Positions 8,223-17,180 of a stretch of DNA of 57,580 nucleotides are shown piece by piece. Origin of the DNA: Actinophytocola sp. Lineage in GTDB: Bacteria; Actinomycetota; Actinomycetes; Mycobacteriales; Pseudonocardiaceae. The position numbers and the translations under genes are program-made. Where the stretch lies: NCBI GenBank assembly GCA_009377385.1, contig WHUD01000012.1:1-57580 (forward strand). Reading direction: 5' to 3'. Numbering within the stretch: the first letter of the stretch is position 1; every line of letters begins with the position of its first letter. The notes beneath the pieces were generated by a model. It was not told the DNA's origin, searched no databases, and was given only the letters and a program-made list of their open reading frames with translations.

Positions 8223-9095
8223 TCAGACCCCCATCGGGTGCCACACCGTCTTGTCCTCCAGGTACGCCCTGAGCCGTCCGAGGCCAGGGGACGCCGTCCA
8301 GTCCGGCTCCTGCTCAGGGATCCGCAGCACGCGCTTGACCGTGTCGGCGGCGGATCGGGCCAGCTCCGTGCGGTGCTCCGCATCGGCGCCGGTGAGGTCG
8401 AGGGCGTTGACGTCGGCGTGCGATGCCAGCCACGGCCCCAGCTCGGCAGCGTGCCCGGTCAGCAGGTTCACAACGCCGCCAGGGACGTCCGACGTCGCAA
8501 GCACCTCGGCGAGCGTGATCGCGGGCAACGGCCGTGCCGCGCTGCTGACCACGACGGCGGTGCAGCCGGTCGCCACCACCGGGGCGAGCACGCTGACCAA
8601 TCCCAGCAACGACGACCGCTGTGGCGCGAGCACCCCGACCACCCCGGTCGGCTCCGGCACGGTGAAGGAGAAGTATGGACCCGCCACCGGATTCGTCCCG
8701 CCGAGCACGGCGGCGAGCTTGTCCGTCCATCCCGCGTACCACACCCACCTGTCGATCGCGGTGTCCACAAGGGACTCGGCGCTGCGGGGCCGGACGCCGT
8801 CGGCGTCGCGTACCTCCGCGATGAACTGGTCCCGCCTGCCCTCCATGACCTCGGCGACCCGGTACAGCACCTGGCCCCGGTTGTACGCCGTCGCGCCGGA
8901 CCAGGCGCCGAACGCCGAACGCGCGGCGACAACGGCGTCGCGTAGGTCCTTTCGGGACGCTTGCGCTGCGTTGGCCAGGAACGCGCCGCCCTCCGACGTC
9001 ACCTGGTACGAGCGCCCCGACTCCGAGCGGGGGAACTTCCCCCCGATGTAGAGCTTGTACGTCTTGGCGACGCCGACTCGCTCAGACTTCGCCAT
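8223..9095 (-). CDS. Half-length aldehyde dehydrogenase-like protein, probably non-catalytic
   Basis: A 290-residue protein that matches only the N-terminal part of aldehyde dehydrogenases: KTYKLYIGGKFPRSESGR, the substrate-domain region and VPGGVVNLLTGHAAELGPWL. The usual cofactor-lysine stretch is changed to VVVSSAARPLPA, and the domain with the catalytic Cys and the ELGGK motif is absent. It ends instead in a short tail (LEDKTVWHPMGV). The ATG at 9095 overlaps the full-length ALDH gene by 14 bases. With deoC upstream, the pair looks like a two-subunit acetaldehyde dehydrogenase in which this subunit is structural. It is well formed and does not look like decay. Confidence 0.8.
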   Translation of the reverse strand: MAKSERVGVAKTYKLYIGGKFPRSESGRSYQVTSEGGAFLANAAQASRKDLRDAVVAARSAFGAWSGATAYNRGQVLYRVAEVMEGRRDQFIAEVRDADGVRPRSAESLVDTAIDRWVWYAGWTDKLAAVLGGTNPVAGPYFSFTVPEPTGVVGVLAPQRSSLLGLVSVLAPVVATGCTAVVVSSAARPLPAITLAEVLATSDVPGGVVNLLTGHAAELGPWLASHADVNALDLTGADAEHRTELARSAADTVKRVLRIPEQEPDWTASPGLGRLRAYLEDKTVWHPMGV

Positions 9096-10533
9096 CGTCC
9101 GCCCCCTTCAGGTACGCCGCCAGTCCGGGCCGACCGCCCTCGCGACCGAAGCCGGACTCCTTGTAGCCGCCGAACGGCGCGGCCGGGTCGAACCGGTTGA
9201 ACGTGTTGGCCCACACCACCCCGGCGCGCAGCTTGCTTGTCAGCCACAGAATGCGGGAGCCCTTCTCGGTCCATACCCCGGCCGACAGCCCGTACGGCGT
9301 GGTGTTCGCCTTGGTAACGGCCTCGTCTGGGGTGCGGAACGTCTGCACCGACAGCACTGGCCCGAAGATCTCCTCCCGCGCGATCCGCATCGACGACTCC
9401 ACCCCGGAGAACACCGTCGGTGCGAAGAAGAAGCCCTTCTCAGGAACAGGGCACGGGCTGGTCCACCGCTGCGCGCCCTCCTCCTCACCGGAGGCGACCA
9501 ACTCGCGGATCTTGGCCAGCTGCTCGGCGGAGTTGATCGCACCGATGTCGGTGTTCTTGTCAAGCGGGTCCCCGATCCGCAACGTCTCCACCCGGGAGCG
9601 CAGCTTGGCAAGTACCTCGTCCGTAATGGACTCCTGCACCAGCAGTCGCGATCCGGCGCAACAGACGTGGCCCTGGTTGAAGAAGATGCCGTTGACGATG
9701 CCCTCGATCGCCTGGTCGACCGGCGCGTCGTCGAACACGATGTTGGCCGCCTTGCCGCCAAGCTCCAGCGTCAGCCGGGTGCGCGTGCCCGCGAGCTGCC
9801 GCTGGATCAGCTTGCCGACCTCGGTGGACCCGGTGAACGCGACCTTGTCGACGCCGGGGTGCGTCACCAGCATCTCGCCGACGTCGCCCGCGCCGGGCAC
9901 GATGTTGACGACGCCGGGCGGCAGGTCGGCCTGCTGGCAGATCTCGGCGAACACCAGCGCGGTGAGCGGCGTCGTCTCCGCCGGTTTGAGGACGACGGTG
10001 TTGCCGGTGGCCAGCGCGGGGGCGATCTTCCACGCCAGCATGAGCAGCGGGAAGTTCCACGGGATGACCTGGCCCGCGACGCCGACCGGCTGGGGACTCG
10101 CCCCGAGCCCGGCGTACTCGAGCTTGTCGGCCCAGCCTGCGTGGTAGAAGAAGTGCGCCGCGGCCGTCGGGATGTCGGCGTCACGCGACTCCCTGATCGG
10201 CTTGCCGTTGTCAAGGCTTTCCAGCACGGCGAGTTCGCGGGCACGCTCCTGGACCAGCCGCGCGATGCGGAAGATGTACTTCGCGCGCTCGGCGCCCGGC
10301 ATCGGTGACCAGACGCGCTCGAACGACCTTCGTGCGGCGTGCACTGCGCTGTCCACATCGGACGACGCCACTGTGGACACTTCGGCGAGCACCTCGCCGG
10401 TGGCTGGGTTGAGCGTCTTCAGCGGCTCGCCGTCGCCGTCGACGAAGCCGCCGCCGATGAACGGCTGGTAGTACTGCTTCACCCGCGCGATGTCGCGGTT
10501 CTCCGGCGCGGGCGCGTAGTCGAACACCGGCAT
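9082..10533 (-). CDS. Aldehyde dehydrogenase (full length)
   Basis: A 483-residue NAD(P)-dependent aldehyde dehydrogenase. It shows VIPWNFPLLMLAWK, the cofactor Lys in VVLKPAETTP, FTGSTEVGK, the general-base motif LELGGKAANIVF, the catalytic Cys in NQGHVCCAGSR and EEIFGPVLSV. The ATG at 10533 follows GAGGGGAGG. It sits 14 bases after deoC, so the likely substrate is the acetaldehyde released by deoxyribose-phosphate aldolase, giving acetate. The downstream half-ALDH overlaps its end and is probably its partner. Confidence 0.92.
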   Translation of the reverse strand: MPVFDYAPAPENRDIARVKQYYQPFIGGGFVDGDGEPLKTLNPATGEVLAEVSTVASSDVDSAVHAARRSFERVWSPMPGAERAKYIFRIARLVQERARELAVLESLDNGKPIRESRDADIPTAAAHFFYHAGWADKLEYAGLGASPQPVGVAGQVIPWNFPLLMLAWKIAPALATGNTVVLKPAETTPLTALVFAEICQQADLPPGVVNIVPGAGDVGEMLVTHPGVDKVAFTGSTEVGKLIQRQLAGTRTRLTLELGGKAANIVFDDAPVDQAIEGIVNGIFFNQGHVCCAGSRLLVQESITDEVLAKLRSRVETLRIGDPLDKNTDIGAINSAEQLAKIRELVASGEEEGAQRWTSPCPVPEKGFFFAPTVFSGVESSMRIAREEIFGPVLSVQTFRTPDEAVTKANTTPYGLSAGVWTEKGSRILWLTSKLRAGVVWANTFNRFDPAAPFGGYKESGFGREGGRPGLAAYLKGADDGEV

Positions 10534-10547
10534 GTCAACGCCTCCCC

Positions 10548-11507
10548 TCACTCCGGCACGTAGTTCGCGCCACTGTAGTGGCCGTCCTGCTTCGCGCGCC
10601 GTTGCAGCAGCAGGTCGTTGAGCAGGCTGGACGCGCCGAACCGGAACAGCGACGGCGTCAGCCACCACTCCCCCGCGACCTCGTTGACCGCGACCAGATA
10701 CCGGATGGCGTCCTTGGTGGTGCGGATGCCGCCAGCCACCTTGACGCCGCGTAGCTCGCCGGTCGCCTCGTGGAAGTCCCTTACCGCTTGCAGCATGACA
10801 TGCGCGACCGGCAGCGTCGCAGCTGGCGAGACCTTGCCGGTCGACGTCTTGATGACGTCGCCCCCGGCGAGCAGCGCGAGCCAGGACGCCTTGCGCACGT
10901 TGTCGTACGTGGCCAGCTCGCCGGTCTCCAGGATCACCTTGAGATGCACAGTGTCCTGTGCTGCCGCACACGCTGCTTTGACCGCGACGATCTCGTCGAA
11001 GACGTCGCCGTAGCGGCCTTCGAGGAACGCGCCCCTGTCGATCACCATGTCGACTTCGGTGGCGCCGGAGTCCACCGCGAGCGCGGTGTCGGCGAGCTTG
11101 ACCGCGCGGTTGGAGCGGCCGGACGGGAATGCGGTCGCCACGCTGGCGACCGCGACGCCGGTGCCAGCCAGCGCCTCGACGGCGGTGGCGGCAAGGTCGG
11201 GGTAGACGCAGACGGCGGCGACGTGCGGGGTATCTGGCCGCTGCGGGTCGGGCCGCACCGCCTTGGCGCACAGCGAGCGCACCGCGCCACGGGTGTCGGC
11301 GCCTTCGAGGGTGGTCAGGTCGACCATGCTGATGGCGGTGTCAATCGCCCAGCGTTTGGCGTCCTGTTTGATGCTGCGGGTGGCAAGGGTCGCCGCCCGT
11401 TGTTCAAGGCCAACCTGGTCGACGCCGGGTAGGCCGTCGAGGAACCGTCGCAGGCTCGATGCGTCGCGGGTGGCGTCGTCGAGCCGCTCGGTGAGCGCTA
11501 CGGACAT
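10548..11507 (-). CDS. deoC: Deoxyribose-phosphate aldolase (DeoC)
   Basis: DeoC splits 2-deoxyribose-5-phosphate into glyceraldehyde-3-phosphate and acetaldehyde through a Schiff base. The 319 residues include VCVYPDLA, VATAFPSGRSNRAVKL, EVDMVIDRGAFLEG, LKVILETG, the Schiff-base motif DVIKTSTGKVSP and GVKVAGGIRTTKDA. The C-terminal ending WLTPSLFRFGASSLLND matches the longer actinobacterial/eukaryotic form. The ATG at 11507 has no ribosome site, but TAGACT lies 7 bases before it, so the mRNA is probably leaderless. It heads a deoC-ALDH-halfALDH operon, and a repeat element abuts its promoter. Confidence 0.95.
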   Translation of the reverse strand: MSVALTERLDDATRDASSLRRFLDGLPGVDQVGLEQRAATLATRSIKQDAKRWAIDTAISMVDLTTLEGADTRGAVRSLCAKAVRPDPQRPDTPHVAAVCVYPDLAATAVEALAGTGVAVASVATAFPSGRSNRAVKLADTALAVDSGATEVDMVIDRGAFLEGRYGDVFDEIVAVKAACAAAQDTVHLKVILETGELATYDNVRKASWLALLAGGDVIKTSTGKVSPAATLPVAHVMLQAVRDFHEATGELRGVKVAGGIRTTKDAIRYLVAVNEVAGEWWLTPSLFRFGASSLLNDLLLQRRAKQDGHYSGANYVPE

Positions 11508-11514
11508 GAAAGCC

Positions 11515-11520
11515 AGTCTA
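11515..11520 (-). promoter_or_regulatory. -10 box of leaderless deoC
   Basis: TAGACT on the minus strand, then 7 bases, then the ATG at 11507. The region upstream that would hold the -35 box is one arm of a 16-bp inverted repeat, so the promoter and the repeat element overlap. Confidence 0.55.
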
Positions 11521-11630
11521 GGCGGTTGATCCCGTTCGGCGGCCCCGGAAGGTGCGACTCGCGCCTCCCGAAGGTGCGACTCGCGCCTCCCGAAGGTGCG
11601 ACTCGCTGGGCTGTACGGGATCAACCGCCT
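11520..11630. repeat. Tandem repeat array enclosed by a perfect 16-bp inverted repeat (class B)
   Basis: AGGCGGTTGATCCCGT (11520-11535) and its exact reverse complement (11615-11630) enclose three 22-base units with core GAAGGTGCGACTCGC (11547-11606). The element fills almost the whole gap between the gntP stop (11636) and the deoC promoter. It could form a long cruciform or hairpin, serve as a terminator for gntP, or be a small mobile element of MITE type. The left arm overlaps the deoC -35 region. Confidence 0.85.
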
Positions 11631-11635
11631 GGGCG

Positions 11636-13022
11636 TCAGGCGATGGCGTAGACGAGGGCGGCGACGCCGAAGCCCATCAGACCGATGAGGGTCTCAAGCA
11701 CGGTCCACGTCTTCAGCGTCGTCTTGACGTCCATGTTGAAGAACCGGCCGACCAGCCAGAAGCCGGAGTCGTTGACGTGGCTGGCCATCACAGAGCCAGC
11801 CGACAGCGCAAGCACGATCGCGGCGAGCTGCACCGAGTTGTAGTCGCCGTTGGCCACAACCGGCTGCACAAGTCCGGCCGAGGTGATCAGCGCGACGGTG
11901 GCCGAGCCCTGCGCGATCCGCAGCGCGGTCGCGATAACGAACCCGGCGACGATAACCGGCAGGCCGATGCCCTCGAGGCTGTCGGCGAGCGCGTCGCCGA
12001 TGCCGCTGGCCTCGAGCACGCCGCCGAACATGCCACCGGCGCCGGTGACAAGGATGATCGCGCAGATCGGGCCGAGCGACGAGTCGAGCAGCTTCTCGAT
12101 GACGTCTTTGCCCCTGCCGCGCCGCCTGCCGAGGAACGTAGGTCGCCACGAACACGGTGATCAGCAGCGCGATCGGCGTCTCGCCGAAGATGCGCACCAC
12201 GTTGTACCAGGTGGATTCGTCCACCAAGCCCGCGGCGCGGGCGGCGTCGAGTCCGGTGTTGAGAAAGATCAGCGCCAGCGGGAGCAGCAGCAGCCAGACG
12301 ACGGTTGTCGCGCGCGGCGGGTGCTCGTCGTACTCGGCCTGCTCGCCGCCGGCGAGGATGTCGTGCACCGGCAGCACCCAGCGCTTGCCGGCCCAGAGCC
12401 CGAACAGGTAGCTGGCGACGTACCAGGTCGGGATCGCGACGACAAGTCCGAGCAGCAGCACGAGCCCGATGTCCGCGCCGAGGAGCTCACCGGCGGCGAC
12501 CGGGCCGGGGTGCGGCGGCACGAAGACGTGCATCACCGAGAACGCACCGGCGACCGGGAGGCCGTAGCGCAGCAAGCCGCCACCGACACGCCGGGCGACG
12601 GTGAACAGGATCGGCAGCATCACGACGAGACCCGCGTCGAAGAAGATCGGGAAGCCGAAGATCAGCGAGGCGACGCCAAGCGCCATCGGTGCCCTGTGCT
12701 CGCCGAACTTGCCGATGAGCGCGTCGGTCAGCGCCTGGGCGCCGCCGCTGACCTCGACCAGTCTGCCGAGCATCGCGCCGAGGCCGACCAGCAATGCGAC
12801 CTCGCCCAACGTCCCGCTGAAGCCTTCGCCGAGGACGTCGATGATATTGGCGGGCGGGATGCCCGCGGCGAACGCGGTGAGGAGACTGACCGTAACGAGC
12901 GCGAGAATCGCGTGCACCCGCAGGCCGATGATCAGTACCAGCAGCAGTGCGATAGCGGCTGCCGCGATGCCGAGCAGCGGTCCTGCGCCTAACGTCTGTT
13001 CCCAGCCTTCGGTGGATTCCAT
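11636..13022 (-). pseudogene. gntP: Gluconate permease (GntP family) with one frameshift
   Basis: GntP is a proton-coupled gluconate importer with about 12-14 membrane segments. The first part (MESTEGWEQTLGAGPLLGIA, FPIFFDAGLVVMLP, VFVPPHPGPVAAGELLGAD) is intact to FVATYV. Then an extra base near 12133-12137 shifts the frame. After correction it continues LGRRRGRGKDVIEKLLDSS and on to MFGGVLEASGIGDAL, ending in MGFGVAALVYAIA. Total coding length is 461 codons, normal for the family, and both sides are well conserved. This means a sequencing error or a very recent mutation. It lies 2 bases after gntK in one operon. Confidence 0.85.
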
Positions 13023-13024
13023 AG

Positions 13025-13582
13025 TTAAGCTCCGTTGCTTGTTGACTGACGCGGGTCAGACGGAGCGGAGAGGCCGAGCCGCATGAGCGCGGTTGCCGCG
13101 ACTGCCCTCGGCGTGCCCGAGGGGTCGATGGTGACGCCGTCCTCGTCCGATGCGAGCGGTTCGAGATCGGCGAACTGGGAGCCCAGCAGCGTGGCGGGCA
13201 TGAAGTGACCGGATCGTTTGCTGAGCCGGTCAAGCACCATGTGTTCGCCCGCGTGCAGGAAGACGAACCGCACCTGCGCGTCCGCCTCCCGCAGCACGTC
13301 GCGGTAGGACCGCTTCAACGCGGAACACGACACGACCACGCTCACCCCCGCGGCGCTGCGTGCGCTGACCCAGTCCCTGATCGCGCGCAGCCACGGCGCG
13401 CGATCGGCGTCGGTCAGCGGCAATCCGGCCGCCATCTTGTCGATGTTGGCCGGGGGATGGAAGTCATCAGCCTCGGCGAGCGGCCAGCCAAGCGTGTCCG
13501 CGATGAGCTCTGCCGTCGTGCTCTTACCGACCCCGGAGACCCCCATGACGACCACGCAGGCCGCCCGCGAGTGAACGGACAT
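13025..13582 (-). CDS. gntK: Gluconokinase (GntK)
   Basis: GntK phosphorylates imported gluconate to 6-phosphogluconate. The 185-residue P-loop kinase has Walker A GVSGVGKST (residues 14-22), DDFHPPANIDKMAAGLPLTD and SCSALKRSYRDVLRE, with KRSGHFMPATLLGSQFADLE near the end. All are family hallmarks. I chose the ATG at 13582 because GGAAGG precedes it at good spacing; a GTG lies 6 bases upstream. It starts the gntK-gntP operon, divergent from a GntR-type regulator. Confidence 0.93.
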   Translation of the reverse strand: MSVHSRAACVVVMGVSGVGKSTTAELIADTLGWPLAEADDFHPPANIDKMAAGLPLTDADRAPWLRAIRDWVSARSAAGVSVVVSCSALKRSYRDVLREADAQVRFVFLHAGEHMVLDRLSKRSGHFMPATLLGSQFADLEPLASDEDGVTIDPSGTPRAVAATALMRLGLSAPSDPRQSTSNGA

Positions 13583-13625
13583 CCACACCCTTCCCGCAGC
13601 ACGGCCCGGCCCCGCTGCCCGTCAT

Positions 13626-13655
13626 TGATACTATCTTTGGGCGTGAAAGGTATCA
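13626..13655. promoter_or_regulatory. Inverted TGATAC/GTATCA site, candidate GntR operator
   Basis: TGATAC (13626-13631) and GTATCA (13650-13655) face each other in the gap between gntK and the GntR-type regulator. The placement suggests control of both directions by the regulator. Two 6-bp arms 18 bases apart could occur by chance. Confidence 0.45.
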
Positions 13656-13703
13656 CCTAACGTGTGACGGGGGAAGACCCGCGACTCGGGATACCCTGCG
13701 GAT

Positions 13704-14414
13704 GTGACCCCCCGAGCAGAACGCATCGCAGGCCAGGGCGCACTCCACGACTCCGTACTCGACGCGATCGGCATCCGCATCACCAGCGGCGAGCTGAGCG
13801 CGGGCGATGTATTGACGCTTGAGGCGATCCAGGGCCGCTACGGCGTCTCCCGCACCGTGGCGCGCGAGACGATGCGGCTGCTCGAATCGCGTGGGCTGGT
13901 GACGTCGAAGCGGCGGGTCGGCATCACGGTGCAGCCGATGTCGTCATGGCAGGTGTACGACCCGAAGGTGATCTGGTGGCGGCTGTCAGGGCCGGACCGC
14001 GACGCGCAGCTCCGCTCGCTCACCGAGCTGCGGATCGCCATCGAGCCGCTGGCGGCAGGTGCGGCCGCGCGGGGGGCGTCGGCGGCGGAACGGGAGCGGG
14101 CGGTGGAGCTGGCCACCACGATGCGCACCCTCGGCGAGGCGGGGAAGCTCGAGGAGTTCCTCGACCTGGACATCGAGTTCCACGCGCTGCTGCTGCGGGC
14201 GGGCGGCAACGAGATGTTCGCCGCGCTCACCGAGGTCGTCGCCGTGGTGCTGCGCGGGCGGACGACGCTGGGGCTGATGCCGCACAAGCCCGTCCCGAAG
14301 GCGCTCGACCTGCACGAGACCGTCGCGGCGGCGGTGGCGGATGGACGTCGGGAGGACGCCGAGACCGCGATGCGGGCGCTGCTCGCCGAGGTCCGCGACG
14401 CTATGACGCGGTGA
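13704..14414 (+). CDS. GntR/FadR-family regulator of the gluconate operon
   Basis: A 236-residue FadR-subfamily regulator. Residues 10-75 are the winged helix (LHDSVLDAIGIRITSGELSA, YGVSRTVARETMRLLESRGL). The rest is the all-helical FCD ligand domain with ELRIAIEPLAAGAAA, the metal/ligand [19 protein letters not shown] and a C-terminal HETVAAAVADGRREDAE. The GTG at 13704 follows TACCCT by 6 bases, so the mRNA is probably leaderless. It is divergent from gntK and probably represses gntKP until gluconate or a related acid binds. Confidence 0.9.
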   Translation: MTPRAERIAGQGALHDSVLDAIGIRITSGELSAGDVLTLEAIQGRYGVSRTVARETMRLLESRGLVTSKRRVGITVQPMSSWQVYDPKVIWWRLSGPDRDAQLRSLTELRIAIEPLAAGAAARGASAAERERAVELATTMRTLGEAGKLEEFLDLDIEFHALLLRAGGNEMFAALTEVVAVVLRGRTTLGLMPHKPVPKALDLHETVAAAVADGRREDAETAMRALLAEVRDAMTR

Positions 14415-14415
14415 G

Positions 14416-14459
14416 CGCGCGGCAGAACCGTACCGTTTTTGGTACGCATCAGCCGCGCG
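14416..14459. terminator. Nested bidirectional hairpin between convergent genes
   Basis: An outer stem of CGCGCGGC (14416-14423) with GCCGCGCG (14452-14459) encloses an inner stem GTACC/GGTAC (14430-14434, 14441-14445) around GTTTTT. It fills the 52-base gap between gntR and the DUF1707 gene, which end toward each other, and suits a two-way terminator. Confidence 0.65.
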
Positions 14460-14466
14460 TAAACGC

Positions 14467-15111
14467 TCAGATCATGCGGTGCTTGTCCGGCGGCGGGGTA
14501 CGGGGCCTGCGCTTGACCGTGACGCCGCCCCAGAACGCGAAGCCGTTGATCCGCACGGTCGGTCCGTGCGGGTCGGGGTTCGGCTGCGCATCACCGGTGC
14601 TGTCGAAGCCGCCCATCAGCCCGATCCCGGTGACCTCCACCCGGATGTCGTCCGGCACCACGATGTCGATGCCACCCATGATCGCGACGGCCGTGATGGT
14701 GACGTGTTGCTCGGCGAACGTCGCCTGCCGCAGGTCGATGTCCACCCCGCCCCAGAACGCGAAGCTGGTGTGCTGCGACGGCACACACCAGTTGCCCTTG
14801 CGCGACGCGCCCGACATCACCGCGACGGAGAACGTCGAACCTGGCGTGCCGCCGACAAGCGGATGCCCCACCGCCGCACTCGGCACCGGCGCGGGGGCAT
14901 GGGCGGTCGACTCAGGCAGGTCCGCCGTCACCGGCGCGAGCTCGGCGTGTGTCTTGGCCGCGTAGACCGCGCTGAGCCGTTCCTCCAGCTCGGTCATGGT
15001 GATCCTGCCCTCGCTGAGGGCGCGATGCAGCACGCCTGCGACCCGTTCCCTGTCGGCGTCCGACGCGCGCAGTGCGGGTGGTTGCGCCTCGTCTGGCTGG
15101 TCCTGACTCAC
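14467..15111 (-). CDS. DUF1707 protein with LiaF-like C-terminal domain
   Basis: A 214-residue protein. Residues about 10-65 are a DUF1707 domain (LRASDADRERVAGVLHRALS, GRITMTELEERLSAVYAAKT). A linker rich in Pro and Ala follows, and then a beta-rich LiaF-type domain with repeated FWGGVDIDL, IMGGIDIVVPDDIRVEV, LMGGFDS and FWGGVTVK. Such proteins are cytoplasmic or membrane-associated in actinobacteria and are linked to envelope stress, without a known reaction. The GTG at 15111 has TACGCT 7 bases before it, so it is probably leaderless; the frame extends to 15150 but lacks signals there. Confidence 0.85.
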   Translation of the reverse strand: MSQDQPDEAQPPALRASDADRERVAGVLHRALSEGRITMTELEERLSAVYAAKTHAELAPVTADLPESTAHAPAPVPSAAVGHPLVGGTPGSTFSVAVMSGASRKGNWCVPSQHTSFAFWGGVDIDLRQATFAEQHVTITAVAIMGGIDIVVPDDIRVEVTGIGLMGGFDSTGDAQPNPDPHGPTVRINGFAFWGGVTVKRRPRTPPPDKHRMI

Positions 15112-15154
15112 GGCCCCGAGCGTAGCGCGCGAACCGGACGGACAGGGCACGTTT

Positions 15155-16363
15155 CTACGTGCGTGGGACTTCCGGGCCGTCGTAGTCGCCGTGCGGCATA
15201 TTGTCCGGCGGCTCGAAGCGCAGCCGCTTCGCGACCGGGACGTCGGTGGACGAGTGCAGCACGATCGACAGCGCGATGGTGATCGCGACCAGCTCGAACA
15301 CCAGCTCGCTGTTGGGGATGCCGGACTGCAGCACTAGCAGTCCGTACACGACGGACGCGAAGCCCTTCGGCCCGAACCACGCCGCGACCAGCTTCTCCGA
15401 CCTCGGCAACCTGGTGCGCAGCAGCGACGCCCACATCGCGAGCGGCCGCACCAGCACTATGATCACCACGGCAAGCACCCACTCCATCGCGGACAGGTGC
15501 GAGAGCAGGTCCGGCGTCAGCAAAGCCCCGAACAGCAGCAGCGCGCCGAACTTCGTGACCTCGGACAGCAGCTCTCCGAACGGCTCGAAATGCTCCGCGG
15601 CGATGTGATCGAGGGTGGCCAGCGTCGCCCCCGCCGCGAACGCGGCAAGGTACTGGTTCGCCTCGGTGATGTGACACAGCCCGAAGACAGACACCGCGAT
15701 GGCGAACCCGCCGAGCGGTTGCAGCCTCGGCTCGAGCGTGAGCAGCTTCAGCCGCCACGCGAGCGCGACCAGCGCAGGCACCGCGATGCCGATCGCCAGC
15801 CCACCGACAAGCTCAAGCCCGATGTGGCTCCAGTGCGCGTCGGTGTTGTCCGCGATGGCGATGAAGATCAGCACGAACGGCAGCGCGAGGCCGTCGTTGA
15901 GGCCGGACTCGACGTTGAGCAACCGCCGCACCCGCAGCGGGACGTCCTCCCTGCCGACGATCGCCGCCGCGAACACCGGGTCCGTCGGCGACAGGATCGC
16001 GCCGACCAGGAACGACGTCGTCCAGTCGAGCCCGAGTAGGAAGTGTGCAGGCAGCGTGATCAGCAGCATGGTCAGCGGCATCCCGACGCCGAGCGCGCGC
16101 CCGGACAGCCGCCAGCCTTCCTTCATGGCCGGGAGGTTGGCGCGCTGGCCATCGGTGATCAGCACGGTGAACAGCGCGATGTCGGCGAGGATCGCGACGA
16201 CGGGGTCCTGCGCGCTGATGTCGACTACGCCGAACCCGCCGCTGCCGAGCAGCGCGCCGCCGACCAGGAACAGCAGCGACGTCGACAACACGGTGCGCGC
16301 GGCGATGCCGGACAGCGACACGCTCAGCAGCAGCATCAGGCCGAAGACGAAGACCAGTTCCAT
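15155..16363 (-). CDS. Na+/H+ (cation:proton) antiporter, CPA1/NhaP type
   Basis: A 402-residue membrane protein with about 12 hydrophobic segments. The core exchange motif [18 protein letters not shown] and the following [19 protein letters not shown] carry the conserved Asp residues of CPA1 antiporters. [21 protein letters not shown] near the C-terminus is the usual late membrane motif. No long cytoplasmic tail or TrkA domain is present. It stands alone between the DUF1707 gene and divergent upp. The substrate ion (Na+, Li+ or K+) cannot be told from sequence. Confidence 0.9.
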   Translation of the reverse strand: MELVFVFGLMLLLSVSLSGIAARTVLSTSLLFLVGGALLGSGGFGVVDISAQDPVVAILADIALFTVLITDGQRANLPAMKEGWRLSGRALGVGMPLTMLLITLPAHFLLGLDWTTSFLVGAILSPTDPVFAAAIVGREDVPLRVRRLLNVESGLNDGLALPFVLIFIAIADNTDAHWSHIGLELVGGLAIGIAVPALVALAWRLKLLTLEPRLQPLGGFAIAVSVFGLCHITEANQYLAAFAAGATLATLDHIAAEHFEPFGELLSEVTKFGALLLFGALLTPDLLSHLSAMEWVLAVVIIVLVRPLAMWASLLRTRLPRSEKLVAAWFGPKGFASVVYGLLVLQSGIPNSELVFELVAITIALSIVLHSSTDVPVAKRLRFEPPDNMPHGDYDGPEVPRT

Positions 16364-16449
16364 GCACGACTCCCCAGTGTTGTCCAGCCGACCGCCGCCA
16401 GCGTACGGTCCGGCTCCACTCCGTCGTCCTTGGCGATACTGTCACCCCC

Positions 16450-17073
16450 ATGGACGTGCTGCTCGTCGACCACCCACTCACCAAGGCAAGGCTGTCGATC
16501 ATGCGCGACAGCCGCACCGACAACGCGGGCTTCCGGCACGCGCTGCACGAGCTGACGATGATGCTGGTGTACGAAGCGATGCGGGAAGCGCCGCTGCGCA
16601 CCGAGCGGATCAGCACGCCGGTCGCTGACACCGACGCCTACCGCCTCGCCGACCCGCCGCTGCTCGTGCCGGTGCTGCGCGCCGGGCTCGGCATGGCCGA
16701 CCAGGCACACCGCTTGGTGCCGGAGGCGTTGATGGGCTTCGTCGGGCTGGCCCGCGACGAGGAGACACTGCGGCCGACGCCGTACATGCAGTCGTTGCCA
16801 CCTGACCTGACCGGACGTCCGGTGTTCGTGCTCGACCCGATGCTGGCCACCGGCGGGTCGATGGAGTACACCATCCGGTTGCTCGCCGAGCGCGGCGCCA
16901 CCGACGTCACCGCCGTGTGCGCGCTCGCCGCGCCGGAGGGCCTCGACCGGCTGCGGGAGTCGGGCCTGCCGGTGCGCGTGGTGACCGCCGCCGTGGACGA
17001 CAGCCTCAACGACGTCGGGTTCATCCTGCCCGGTTTGGGTGACGCCGGGGATCGGCAGTACGGGGCGCGATGA
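16450..17073 (+). CDS. upp: Uracil phosphoribosyltransferase (Upp)
   Basis: Upp makes UMP from uracil and PRPP in pyrimidine salvage. The 207 residues match the family. Visible are [29 protein letters not shown], the PRPP loop [12 protein letters not shown] (about 127-138) and the uracil-binding end [17 protein letters not shown]. The ATG at 16450 has TACTGT 7 bases before it and no ribosome site, so it is leaderless. It links with deoA, cdd and the nucleoside importer elsewhere in this window. Confidence 0.96.
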   Translation: MDVLLVDHPLTKARLSIMRDSRTDNAGFRHALHELTMMLVYEAMREAPLRTERISTPVADTDAYRLADPPLLVPVLRAGLGMADQAHRLVPEALMGFVGLARDEETLRPTPYMQSLPPDLTGRPVFVLDPMLATGGSMEYTIRLLAERGATDVTAVCALAAPEGLDRLRESGLPVRVVTAAVDDSLNDVGFILPGLGDAGDRQYGAR

Positions 17074-17147
17074 CGGAGTTCGACAACCGGGAGCTGCTGA
17101 CCGAGGGCGGCGGTGCCGATGTGGACGCACCCACACGGCCTACCTGA
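17070..17147 (+). pseudogene. Short remnant frame overlapping the upp stop
   Basis: An ATG overlaps the upp stop (ATGA) and encodes 25 residues ([20 protein letters not shown], then PTRPT and a stop). A second frame continues over the next 50 bases with protein-like THTAYLIAEARDRR. This looks like the start of a once longer gene coupled to upp that has been deleted and frameshifted. The original function is not recognisable. Confidence 0.35.
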
Positions 17148-17180
17148 TCGCCGAGGCGCGCGACCGGCGAACTCCGGACT

